A stretch of DNA of 64,000 nucleotides, from the NCBI GenBank assembly GCA_029246505.1, contig JAQWNC010000027.1, positions 1 through 64,000 of the forward strand. Reading direction: 5' to 3'. Below the pieces are notes generated by a model. The model had not been told where the DNA came from and did not search any database. It saw only the letters and a program-made list of their open reading frames with translations. This document shows, one piece after another, positions 56,757 to 64,000 of this stretch (position 1 is the first letter of the stretch; every line of letters begins with the position of its first letter). The position numbers and the translations under genes are program-made. The stretch is from Arenicellaceae bacterium. Its GTDB lineage: Bacteria; Pseudomonadota; Gammaproteobacteria; Arenicellales; Arenicellaceae.

Positions 56757-57185
56757 GTGAATACCAGCACCAAACCGTATTTCATTCGTGCGATCTACGA
56801 ATGGGCCGAAGATAATGGCTTTACTCCGCATGTATTAGCGGATGCCTTTTGTGATGGGATCATTGTGCCCGATGAACACATAAAAGATGGCAAAATCTTG
56901 TTAAACATTGCGCAGGCAGCGATCCAGCTGGATCGTATGGATAACGAACGAATCGCGTTTACCGCGCGGTTTAATGGTGTCGCGACAAGCATTGAGTTGC
57001 CTATAGAAAGCATTAAGGCCATTTATGCCCGCGAAAATGGACAAGGCTTGCTCTTTGATGAAACGCCAAGCCCGGACGACCAAAATAGCAGCTCTCATAT
57101 AGAGACCAAGGTTAAAGACTCCGCAATCGATGAAACCAGACCCAGCAGCGACAAGTCTCGATCACATTTAAAGGTTATCAAATAG
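56757..57185 (+). CDS. sspB: ClpXP adaptor SspB
   Basis: 142 residues from a GTG. The folded substrate-binding domain (KPYFIRAIYEWAEDNGFTPH, ILLNIAQAAIQLDRMDNERI, FTARFNGVATSIELPIESIKAIYARENGQG) is followed by a flexible linker and a C-terminal ClpX-binding peptide (RSHLKVIK), matching E. coli's arrangement. SspB delivers ssrA-tagged proteins to ClpXP. Adjacent to sspA; no ATG is available near the start. Confidence 0.95.
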   Translation: MNTSTKPYFIRAIYEWAEDNGFTPHVLADAFCDGIIVPDEHIKDGKILLNIAQAAIQLDRMDNERIAFTARFNGVATSIELPIESIKAIYARENGQGLLFDETPSPDDQNSSSHIETKVKDSAIDETRPSSDKSRSHLKVIK

Positions 57186-57279
57186 TTTATTAAGTTGGCT
57201 CTCATTTTCTGACGCCGCCAGACCTCGCCCCCGGCACGCGGCCTAACGTACTGCCCCATCAATTGCTACAATCCTAATC

Positions 57280-58185
57280 ATGAACAAGTTACCCAGCCAT
57301 ACCGAACCCAATCAATCCGACATTGCGAATATACTGATCGAAGCGTTACCGTATATACAACGCTTTCATGGCACCACTGTAGTTATTAAATACGGTGGGA
57401 ATGCTATGGTCGATGACGCACTAAAAACTAGCTTCGCCCGTGACGTGGTGATGATGAAATTGGTCGGTATCAATCCAATAGTGGTGCATGGTGGCGGGCC
57501 ACAAATTAGCAAGGCGCTCGATCAAATCGGTAAATCTAGTGAATTTTTGAACGGCTTACGCGTTACCGATAAAGAGACCATGGATGTCGTCGAAATGGTC
57601 CTTGGAGGATTAATCAACAAAGAGATTGTCGGCCTTATAAACTCGCAAGGCGGCAAAGCCGCTGGTCTTTCAGGTAAAGATGGAGAAATGATCCGAGCCG
57701 AAAAGATCACTGTTACCAAAGCCGCAATAAACGACCAGCCTTCCGAGATTGTCGATATGGGACATGTAGGTAAGGTCGCATCAATTGACGCAAGTGTCGT
57801 GGAAGCCATGCAGAAGCAGGGCTTCATTCCGGTTATTGCTCCGATCGGAGTAGGTCAAGATGGCATAACCTACAATATCAATGCCGATACTGTCGCTGGT
57901 GCTTTAGCCTCCGTTCTACAAGCTGAAAAACTGGTTTTAATGACCAACACTCCCGGAGTTCTCGATAGCAACGGTGAATTACTAACTGGTCTAAACGCCG
58001 GAGAAATAGCCCAGCTAATCGAAGACAAGGTCATAGTCAGCGGTATGCTTCCCAAAATTGATTGCGGGCAGTATGCTGTAAAAGCTGGAGTAAAAAGCGC
58101 GCATATTATTGATGGACGGGTTGATCACGCCTTATTACTAGAAATTTTTACTGATACAGGAGTCGGTACGCTTATTAGCGCGTGA
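57280..58185 (+). CDS. argB: Acetylglutamate kinase
   Basis: 301 residues. Amino-acid kinase fold with [55 protein letters not shown] and [18 protein letters not shown]. The long N-terminal helix (residues 10-30) suggests the hexameric, arginine-sensitive type. It phosphorylates N-acetylglutamate in arginine synthesis. No other arg genes are adjacent. Confidence 0.96.
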   Translation: MNKLPSHTEPNQSDIANILIEALPYIQRFHGTTVVIKYGGNAMVDDALKTSFARDVVMMKLVGINPIVVHGGGPQISKALDQIGKSSEFLNGLRVTDKETMDVVEMVLGGLINKEIVGLINSQGGKAAGLSGKDGEMIRAEKITVTKAAINDQPSEIVDMGHVGKVASIDASVVEAMQKQGFIPVIAPIGVGQDGITYNINADTVAGALASVLQAEKLVLMTNTPGVLDSNGELLTGLNAGEIAQLIEDKVIVSGMLPKIDCGQYAVKAGVKSAHIIDGRVDHALLLEIFTDTGVGTLISA

Positions 58186-58260
58186 AAAATAAGCGTAGAA
58201 AATTTCAATACTTTCACCACTTTACCGACTTTCGGTATTGGGTTTACTGTTAACCTCACT

Positions 58261-58289
58261 GGCTTGAATTCTTGCTGTTCAACCTCTAT
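58261..58289 (+). promoter_or_regulatory. Sigma-32-like heat-shock promoter of hslVU
   Basis: GGCTTGA (58261-58267), 15 bases, then CCTCTAT (58283-58289), 38 bases before the hslV start. The first box is an exact match to the RpoH -35 element and the second differs from CCCCAT by few bases. TTGAAT with TATATA at 17 bases also gives a sigma-70 reading of the same stretch. Confidence 0.5.
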
Positions 58290-58327
58290 ATATTAGCTTC
58301 GCGCTCAACATTTAGCAGGCCAACACA

Positions 58328-58873
58328 ATGATTGATTTTCACGGCACCACCATACTCTCGGTACGTAGGCCAGGCGCGGTGGTTATCGGTGGTGATGGGC
58401 AAGTGTCTATGGGAAATACTATTCTAAAAGGTAATGCCCGCAAAGTGCGTCGGCTCTATCACGATAAAGTTATCGCCGGGTTTGCCGGTGGAACCGCCGA
58501 TGCCTTTACCTTGTTCGAGCTATTTGATGCCAAATTAGAAAAACACCAAGGCAATTTAACTCGTGCAGCGGTAGAACTCGCAAAAGACTGGCGTACCGAC
58601 CGAATGTTACGTCGCCTTGAGGCATTACTCGCAGTAGCCGATCTCGAAACATCATTGATCTTGTCTGGAAATGGCGACGTCATCGAGCCTGAAGAAGGAG
58701 TGATGGCGATCGGCTCAGGCGGTAGCTTTGCCGAAGCAGCGGCACGAGCGCTGGTTAAAAATACCGATTTAGATGCCCGCGATATTGTCGAAAAATCTCT
58801 TACCGTTGCCTCTGAGATTTGCGTTTTTACCAATAACAATTTCACCCTCGAAGAACTAAAAATCGAAGAATAG
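58328..58873 (+). CDS. hslV: ATP-dependent protease peptidase subunit HslV
   Basis: 181 residues. Ntn hydrolase with the nucleophile Thr7 in [10 protein letters not shown], so a six-residue propeptide (MIDFHG) must be removed, as in beta-proteobacterial HslV; E. coli has only the Met. Lys in [10 protein letters not shown] and the [14 protein letters not shown] loop are intact. Forms the dodecameric core of the HslVU protease. Eleven bases separate it from hslU. Confidence 0.96.
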   Translation: MIDFHGTTILSVRRPGAVVIGGDGQVSMGNTILKGNARKVRRLYHDKVIAGFAGGTADAFTLFELFDAKLEKHQGNLTRAAVELAKDWRTDRMLRRLEALLAVADLETSLILSGNGDVIEPEEGVMAIGSGGSFAEAAARALVKNTDLDARDIVEKSLTVASEICVFTNNNFTLEELKIEE

Positions 58874-58884
58874 GAAACCAAATC

Positions 58885-60234
58885 ATGAGTAATATGACTC
58901 CGCGTGAAATTGTTCAGGAACTGGATAAGCATATTATTGGACAATCTGAAGCCAAGCGCGCAGTAGCCATAGCACTACGTAACAGATGGCGACGAAAGCA
59001 AGTAGAAGATGAAGCTTTACGGGCTGAAATCACCCCAAAAAATATTTTGATGATAGGGCCTACTGGCGTCGAAAAAACTGAAATCGCAAGACGCCTAGCT
59101 AAACTTGCAAACGCTCCATTTATAAAAGTTGAGGCAACTAAATTCACAGAAGTTGGCTATGTTGGCCGAGAAGTAGACACTATTATTCGCGACCTGGTCG
59201 AAATGTCTATCAAGATAACTCGCGAAGAAGAAATAAAGAAAGTACAAACTCGCGCTGAAGACCTGGCCGAAGAGTGCATGCTCGACATTCTAATACCCCC
59301 TGCCCGAGAAACCTCTGTGGGATTTGAAGCTAATAATAACCCTGAAGAAACTAAAGATAGCGCAGCCCGTCAGGTATTCCGTAAGAAACTTCGCGAAGGC
59401 AAGTTAGATGATAAAGAGATAGAGATATCTATCTCAGCCGCCAGTGTTGGAATGGAAATTTTCGGTCCCCCTGGAATGGAAGATATGACCGGCCAACTGC
59501 AAGACATGATGCAAAATCTGGGCGGCAAAAAGCAACAAAAACGAAAATTGCCTATTAAAGATGCAATGCGATTTTTGATTGAAGAAGAAGCCGCCAAACT
59601 CATCAATGAAGACGATGTAAAGCTCAACGCACTGCAGCGAGTAGAGCAAGATGGTATTGTGTTCATTGACGAGATCGACAAAATTGTTGGTCGCTCTACC
59701 AGTGGTAGCCCTGACGTATCGCGCGAAGGCGTACAAAGAGATTTGCTTCCGTTGGTGGAAGGCTGCACAGTTTCAACGAAGCATGGCATGATCAAAACCG
59801 ATCACATACTATTTATTGGATCTGGTGCATTTCAACTTGCCAAACCCTCAGACCTAATTCCAGAGTTGCAGGGTCGTATGCCAATTCGGGTAGAGCTTCG
59901 TGCACTTAGCGCAAAGGATTTTATCAGAATTCTTACTGAACCAAACGCATCGCTCACGGAACAATATATTGCTCTTCTCGACACCGAAGGCGTGAACCTA
60001 AAATTCGCCAAAGCCGGGGTAGAACGACTGGCAGAACTTGCCTGGCAAGTAAATGAAAGCACCGAAAATATAGGTGCCCGCCGCCTACATACTATGCTTG
60101 AGAGATTGCTGGAGACAATTTCGTTCGAGGCAACAGATCGTGATGGAGACACCGTCTCCGTGGATAAATCCTATGTAGACGAACATTTGGAAGAGCTCAC
60201 CGAGAACGAAAATTTCGCACGGTTTATTCTTTAA
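58885..60234 (+). CDS. hslU: ATP-dependent protease ATPase subunit HslU with altered Walker A
   Basis: 449 residues, full length. AAA+ domain with [13 protein letters not shown] pore loop, Walker [12 protein letters not shown], sensor segments ([23 protein letters not shown]) and the [18 protein letters not shown]-domain that docks into HslV; the I-domain spans about residues 110-240. The P-loop reads GPTGVEKTE: Glu63 (codon GAA, 59071-59073) stands where all family members known to me have Gly (GPTGVGKTE). The catalytic Lys64 and Thr65 remain. This change should hinder nucleotide binding; it needs one G-to-A change from GGA. Rest of the gene shows no decay. Confidence 0.94.
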   Translation: MSNMTPREIVQELDKHIIGQSEAKRAVAIALRNRWRRKQVEDEALRAEITPKNILMIGPTGVEKTEIARRLAKLANAPFIKVEATKFTEVGYVGREVDTIIRDLVEMSIKITREEEIKKVQTRAEDLAEECMLDILIPPARETSVGFEANNNPEETKDSAARQVFRKKLREGKLDDKEIEISISAASVGMEIFGPPGMEDMTGQLQDMMQNLGGKKQQKRKLPIKDAMRFLIEEEAAKLINEDDVKLNALQRVEQDGIVFIDEIDKIVGRSTSGSPDVSREGVQRDLLPLVEGCTVSTKHGMIKTDHILFIGSGAFQLAKPSDLIPELQGRMPIRVELRALSAKDFIRILTEPNASLTEQYIALLDTEGVNLKFAKAGVERLAELAWQVNESTENIGARRLHTMLERLLETISFEATDRDGDTVSVDKSYVDEHLEELTENENFARFIL

Positions 60235-60261
60235 TCCACTGTCGTTCTACTCATAATAAGC

Positions 60262-61593
60262 CTACTTAGGTGTTGCACCCACACGGATTTTTATAAATCC
60301 TTGAAAGGTCATTTTCAATAGCTTCAAGCCATCGCGAAATCGATTTATATTGGTCGACCCGTAAGTTCGTGCCCCGTAGCGAATCGGAATATCAACACTA
60401 CCCAGGCATAGTTCCGCCGCAGGAAAGAGCATTTGAAAGTCTCCAAAAGGATCAAATTCTCCAAAATCCTTAAGCCAAGCCAACATCCGATAGTGGTTCG
60501 CGCGAGAAAATAGTTTGGTACCACATAGCGAATCGCCGATCGGTAAATCTAAAGTGTGGCTTAGAGACTTGGCAAAAAATATATTGCCGAGACAATTTAA
60601 AAACCGCATTGCGTCATCTTCCATCGGGTACGTCAACCGATTGCCATTGATCATATCGGCGTGACCGTCGCAATAAGCTTTATAGAAACGAGGTATCATT
60701 TCTGGCGGCATCGTTAGATCTGCATCAAGCACAGTCACCAAATCCATTTGAGCGGCATCAAAACCAATCATCGTCGCGTCTTTTTTACCTTTACCTAGCT
60801 GCTGCAAGGCTTTTGATGCGAAAGCAGAGTATTTCTTAAGCGCTACGACTCGCTGTATCTCTTCCCAGGTATTGTCTGTCGAATTCCCCTCGACAAATAA
60901 TACTTCGACAGCCACTCCCGGCATTGCTGGAAGCCTTTTTAACGCATTCTCAATATTTCCCGCTTCGTTTCTCGCTGGAATCACTATAGACAGCGACGGT
61001 AGCTGTTTAGATACCTTAATAGGTCGTAACACTACTACCGTTGAAAATGCCAACCAACGGAGTATTGGTATAACCGGCATTACTTTATTAACTAAATTTC
61101 CCAAACCAAACATACGGAAAGGTATGTACGCTGAATTTCGAATTCTCACCAGATCAAAACCAGTAGCCCGCGCTAAATTATTCAACCCAGCACGAGTAAC
61201 AAACGTTACCGGTTGTGCCGCATCTCTAAGCCCGAGCATATCCGCAAGGCGATACAACCAACGAAAGTATGGGTTAAATACGATTGCAACTATTCGATCT
61301 GACCGCGAAAGCTTGGCTTTCAAGTCTGATAGTAAATGGTGTATATCTACTTCATAGTTTAAATTTCCATTTAACACTACCAACCTTCCGCTATCAGCGT
61401 TGGGCGACTCATCATTCAACAAAACACTCTTATCTAAAATAAGACTATTCTGATTGTCGATTAGCTTAAACAGAGCACCTGTGTCATGCGCCAATGGCTC
61501 CACTTGAACCACTTCTTTATAGTGCCGGGCAAAGCGATTTATCTCCGCTGCGACCAATTCAAGTATGTAATGATTAAACTTTCGGTGAGCCAT
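60262..61593 (-). CDS. Glycosyltransferase family 2 with degenerate methyltransferase-like N-terminal half
   Basis: 443 residues. From about residue 200 a DPM1-like GT2 domain: LSIVIPARNEAGNIENALKR, VEVLFVEGNSTDNTWEEI, VLDADLTMPPEMIPRF (DxD-like), LCGTKLFSR and FGDFQMLFPAAE. The first 195 residues resemble the C-terminal half of class I SAM methyltransferases (LARATGFDLVRIRNSAYIPF, FSTVVVLRP) but have no GxGxG SAM motif. Such proteins exist as full methyltransferase-GT2 fusions, so this one seems to have lost the cofactor site. Likely role: transfer of a sugar to a polyprenyl or lipid carrier at the membrane. Tail-to-tail with hslU. Confidence 0.8.
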   Translation of the reverse strand: MAHRKFNHYILELVAAEINRFARHYKEVVQVEPLAHDTGALFKLIDNQNSLILDKSVLLNDESPNADSGRLVVLNGNLNYEVDIHHLLSDLKAKLSRSDRIVAIVFNPYFRWLYRLADMLGLRDAAQPVTFVTRAGLNNLARATGFDLVRIRNSAYIPFRMFGLGNLVNKVMPVIPILRWLAFSTVVVLRPIKVSKQLPSLSIVIPARNEAGNIENALKRLPAMPGVAVEVLFVEGNSTDNTWEEIQRVVALKKYSAFASKALQQLGKGKKDATMIGFDAAQMDLVTVLDADLTMPPEMIPRFYKAYCDGHADMINGNRLTYPMEDDAMRFLNCLGNIFFAKSLSHTLDLPIGDSLCGTKLFSRANHYRMLAWLKDFGEFDPFGDFQMLFPAAELCLGSVDIPIRYGARTYGSTNINRFRDGLKLLKMTFQGFIKIRVGATPK

Positions 61594-61605
61594 AGTTTTT
61601 CTGGT

Positions 61606-62426
61606 TTAACGCCGTAATATTGCTAATTCAAGTTCGGAAAAATGCGCGCGAATTATAAGCATTATCCCCTCATTAATAACCTTAATTTTGAGTAAAAGGT
61701 TTAAGCTACATTCAACAAGTATATAGGTATCAATATAGCGGTGCCCATCAATAACCACTGTATCGTCATCGCTATTCCACGTATGTGACCCCAGATTCCC
61801 CTTGTACCAGTCTGGCGATAAACTAGATATTTTTTCATGACAAAATGTATTTCGCTAATTTCAACTTCATTAAAATTAATGGCGTAACCATAGCGATGGG
61901 CGCAATTCTATGTGGGTAAGACTAGCTTGTCTTGATGGCCCCTGCTGCTCTTCAGTTGACTCTTGATCTAGTTCTTTATTCGACGGGGGCCTCTTGCTTG
62001 ATAGAGTTTCTCCATTAAAAGATAATAAACAAATCTCTAGAGAAGATGCCTTTTCGATACGCTGCAGAATATCAAGTTGCCATTGCGGACATTTTCTATC
62101 TTGTGATAAAAAGCCAATTCGAAGTGTTTTCAAATTAATTATCTAATGGATACTTCATAGTCACCTTTATCGATGATCATTTCCAATATTTCTCCTATCT
62201 TTCGGTTGTAGTCGTTGTTGACTAATTTCTGCTCGAATTTGCATGAATCTTATTTTTTCGGTCTTAACTTCATCCGGAAAAAACTTCTCTAAGGCGTAGA
62301 CAGCGGCGCCATCAACGGGTGATTATTCAAACGAAGCCTATGTAGCCTTATTAATTTTTAAGTCATGATTCCGAGATGGTTTAATGGTTACGTAAGGTGT
62401 AACGCCAAAAGTTGCGCTAGTTTTAT
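61606..62426 (-). pseudogene. Decayed coding region between two glycosyltransferase genes
   Basis: Protein-like stretches occur on the minus strand in shifting frames without proper starts. At 62139-62322, VDGAAVYALEKFFPDE runs in one frame and KIGEILEMIIDKGDYEVSIR in the next, as after a frameshift. At 61876-62133 a TTG-started 85-codon frame begins like a formyltransferase or glycosyltransferase (KTLRIGFLSQDRKCPQWQLD) but soon turns into low-complexity sequence. At 61701-61907 and 61606-61854 two overlapping frames read HRYGYAINFNEVEISEI and SPDWYKGNLGSHTWNS. A 45-residue frame with one hydrophobic segment (61701-61838) lies in the same area. Best explained as remnants of one or more surface-polysaccharide genes; original functions unknown. 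Confidence 0.45.
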
Positions 62427-64000
62427 TCAATACACGCCTATTGCACCCGTCACGAAGTCCCCAATTTTTTGCTCAGTATAGTAAGAACAAGTTCTCTTCA
62501 ACTCCATTAAGCATGCTGCTTTACCATCATTTACTTCCGACCACCTTGGCGGGAGTGCTTTTGGTAGCAAAGGGTATCCGGGGGAGCTAGGGTCATATAA
62601 GTCTTCGTCTTTATGCAATCCAGCGGCATACACATAAGGCAACAATGTCGCACCGCCGTGATTACAATTACAAGCTAGCTCATGCAACATCTCTACCGGA
62701 TGACTTCGTAACAAGTGTGGATAAACAAATGCGGGTTGATTCCACCCGGTAACGTGGCGTATATAAACTGCCTGCCCAGCCTGTAGCCCTCCGTCTAATG
62801 TTGCCGCTTTAATCAGAGTTGTAATCGGAAGATAAATCGGGGCATCATAATGCTCACTAAAATTTCGAGCGGCATCCGGGCCTTGAGTTTTAACCAGCAA
62901 ACTTGATAACGCCGGTAAGTTCCCTGCCAATATTATTACGCAAGCGACGAATAATATTCGTTTGTTTGTATTTGTTTGAATTGTAATTCTATCTAACAAA
63001 AATAAGGGCGCTGCCAACAACACCAATATCGGTAAGTAGAATCTTGGATACCCGATAAAGGCCATTCCACCAACGTCTAGATTAAATAATAAAATCAGGC
63101 TTACCAAAGCACCGAACAACATAAGTAAACTGAAGCGATATGGCTTTGTATTTTTATTAACCAATATAAATACCCAAAACAACGCTAAGAGAACAAGCAT
63201 CACCAAACCAATTTCACCAAAATGGTAAACCACCCGATGCCAAAACTCGGCTTGCCACTGCCCGGAAAATATCTGTTCAATACCAACATAGTCGTAACGA
63301 CTAAACCCAGAACTTCGCCGCACAAAATAATAGAGTAAAAAAGGTAAAACACTGCAGGCACCAATAATTATGGCTAATACTTTTTGGCGGTTATCACGAA
63401 GCCAGGGTTTACCTGCCATCCACACCCAGGGAATAATAAAAACTAATTGTTCTTTTATTACTGCGCCCACCCCAAGCACCAAACAAGCCTTAAGGTAATC
63501 ACTCTGCTGCTCAACTCTAAGTAGTAACTCAGCTGCCAGTAATACCGCAATCGCAGCCCAAGGGTCAATATAGGCGGTAGTAAAAAAATAGACAGTTTCG
63601 GCCTGATAAAATACCAGCAGTCCAACCGGAAGTATCAGCCAACCTGGCCATCGCCCAAGCAATAGCGGCCGTAAAGCCAGTAGCCATATTGGTACTGCCA
63701 GTGAATTCGCCAGTCGGCCAGCATTTAGTGGTGATTCCCAATCCTGCACTGTGGACAGGTGCAAGAACGGAAATGCCAGAAGTCGGGCGCCTGCTGGATA
63801 ACGCGAGAATATTCCGTGCATCTCGGCACCGACGTCAAAATAAAATAATACTGCTACTGCAATACATATGCCAAGGCGCGTATAACCTGTAATAATCGCG
63901 GCTAAAAAGAGAAACAGAAAAGAGCGGTATAAGCCAGAATTAGCCATGATTTCACTATAGGCAACTGTATTCGCCCAGTAGTGATACTCATGATCACCTA
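62427..64000 (-). CDS. Polytopic GT-C type glycosyltransferase-like membrane protein (5' end outside window)
   Basis: At least 524 residues are visible. About ten membrane helices fill the first 350, followed by a soluble periplasmic C-terminal region (QAGQAVYIRHVTGWNQPAFVY, SSPGYPLLPKALPPRW). The layout resembles ArnT/PMT-like GT-C enzymes using polyprenyl-phosphate sugars. An ATG at 63947 could start it, but the frame stays open to the right edge and continues with protein-like EYHYWANTVAYSEI, of the kind that follows the first helix in GT-C proteins, so the real start is likely beyond 64000. Follows the same direction as the GT2 gene; a shared surface-glycan role is probable. Confidence 0.65.
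   Translation of the reverse strand, partial: GDHEYHYWANTVAYSEIMANSGLYRSFLFLFLAAIITGYTRLGICIAVAVLFYFDVGAEMHGIFSRYPAGARLLAFPFLHLSTVQDWESPLNAGRLANSLAVPIWLLALRPLLLGRWPGWLILPVGLLVFYQAETVYFFTTAYIDPWAAIAVLLAAELLLRVEQQSDYLKACLVLGVGAVIKEQLVFIIPWVWMAGKPWLRDNRQKVLAIIIGACSVLPFLLYYFVRRSSGFSRYDYVGIEQIFSGQWQAEFWHRVVYHFGEIGLVMLVLLALFWVFILVNKNTKPYRFSLLMLFGALVSLILLFNLDVGGMAFIGYPRFYLPILVLLAAPLFLLDRITIQTNTNKRILFVACVIILAGNLPALSSLLVKTQGPDAARNFSEHYDAPIYLPITTLIKAATLDGGLQAGQAVYIRHVTGWNQPAFVYPHLLRSHPVEMLHELACNCNHGGATLLPYVYAAGLHKDEDLYDPSSPGYPLLPKALPPRWSEVNDGKAACLMELKRTCSYYTEQKIGDFVTGAIGVY

Noticed and set aside
58328-58346. Six residues before the HslV catalytic Thr as an anomaly
   Set aside because: Short propeptides ending in HG-TT are known in HslV of other proteobacteria.
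61701-61838. 45-residue single-helix membrane protein
   Set aside because: No ribosome site, and the same bases show protein-like sequence in a second frame; treated as part of the decayed region.

Overview
The window looks like chromosome of a free-living, probably marine, aerobic gammaproteobacterium of moderate GC content. The evidence is gene order: the rpoN-hpf-ptsN-rapZ-ptsO block next to the lpt/kds block, the mlaC-ABC-bolA-murA-his-tat run, the miaB-ybeZ-ybeY-ybeX-lnt operon, and petABC followed by sspA-sspB. The genus cannot be fixed from sequence alone. There are no rRNA or tRNA genes, CRISPR arrays, transposases, phage genes or plasmid functions that I can recognise.

Region by region. 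(1) 1-21.5 kb is accessory and catabolic: a DUF6356 gene tail, a 5'-truncated beta-propeller remnant, a VOC/YciI/fumarylacetoacetase-like trio, two secreted proteins (DUF6152, NTF2-like), a bacterioferritin-associated ferredoxin and bacterioferritin pair, a tannase-family esterase, a cysteine-rich lipoprotein, an MFS carrier, an arylsulfatase, a DUF3750 protein, a GlxA-type regulator divergent from a FabY-like ketoacyl synthase, an alpha/beta hydrolase, and a LysR-aldo/keto reductase-FAD monooxygenase-TesB run. (2) 21.6-27 kb: the tRNA/ribosome/lipoprotein maturation operon miaB-ybeZ-ybeY-ybeX-lnt. (3) 27-37.3 kb, minus strand: regulatory PTS (EI, NPr, EIIA-Ntr) with rapZ, hpf, rpoN, then lptB-lptA-lptC-kdsC-kdsD-yrbG. 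(4) 37.7-50.1 kb, plus strand: mlaC without mlaFEDB, an ABC-2 exporter, bolA, a CGFS glutaredoxin, murA, hisG(short)-D-B-H-A-F-E, tatABC, folD. (5) 50.3-60.2 kb, plus strand: a lipoprotein with a RidA fold, rep, the cytochrome bc1 operon, sspA-sspB, argB and hslVU. (6) 60.2-64 kb, minus strand: two glycosyltransferase genes flanking a stretch of decayed coding sequence.

Functional links: the Rieske subunit PetA carries a twin-arginine signal and the TatABC translocon is encoded a few kb upstream; the lpt/kds/murA/lnt/mlaC genes form an envelope-biogenesis concentration; bolA and grxD are likely iron-sulfur/iron partners; FabY, the hydrolase and TesB suggest acyl-chain metabolism; sspB and hslVU both serve regulated proteolysis.

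I do not see a convincing wholly new multi-gene system. The best oddities are: an HslU whose Walker A glycine is replaced by glutamate, with a sigma-32-like promoter in front of hslVU; an outer-membrane-type RidA lipoprotein lacking the catalytic arginine; a sulfatase with valine in the CxPxR position; a glycosyltransferase fused to a degenerate methyltransferase-like half; the loss of mlaFEDB around a retained mlaC; and a cysteine-rich lipoprotein of unknown role.
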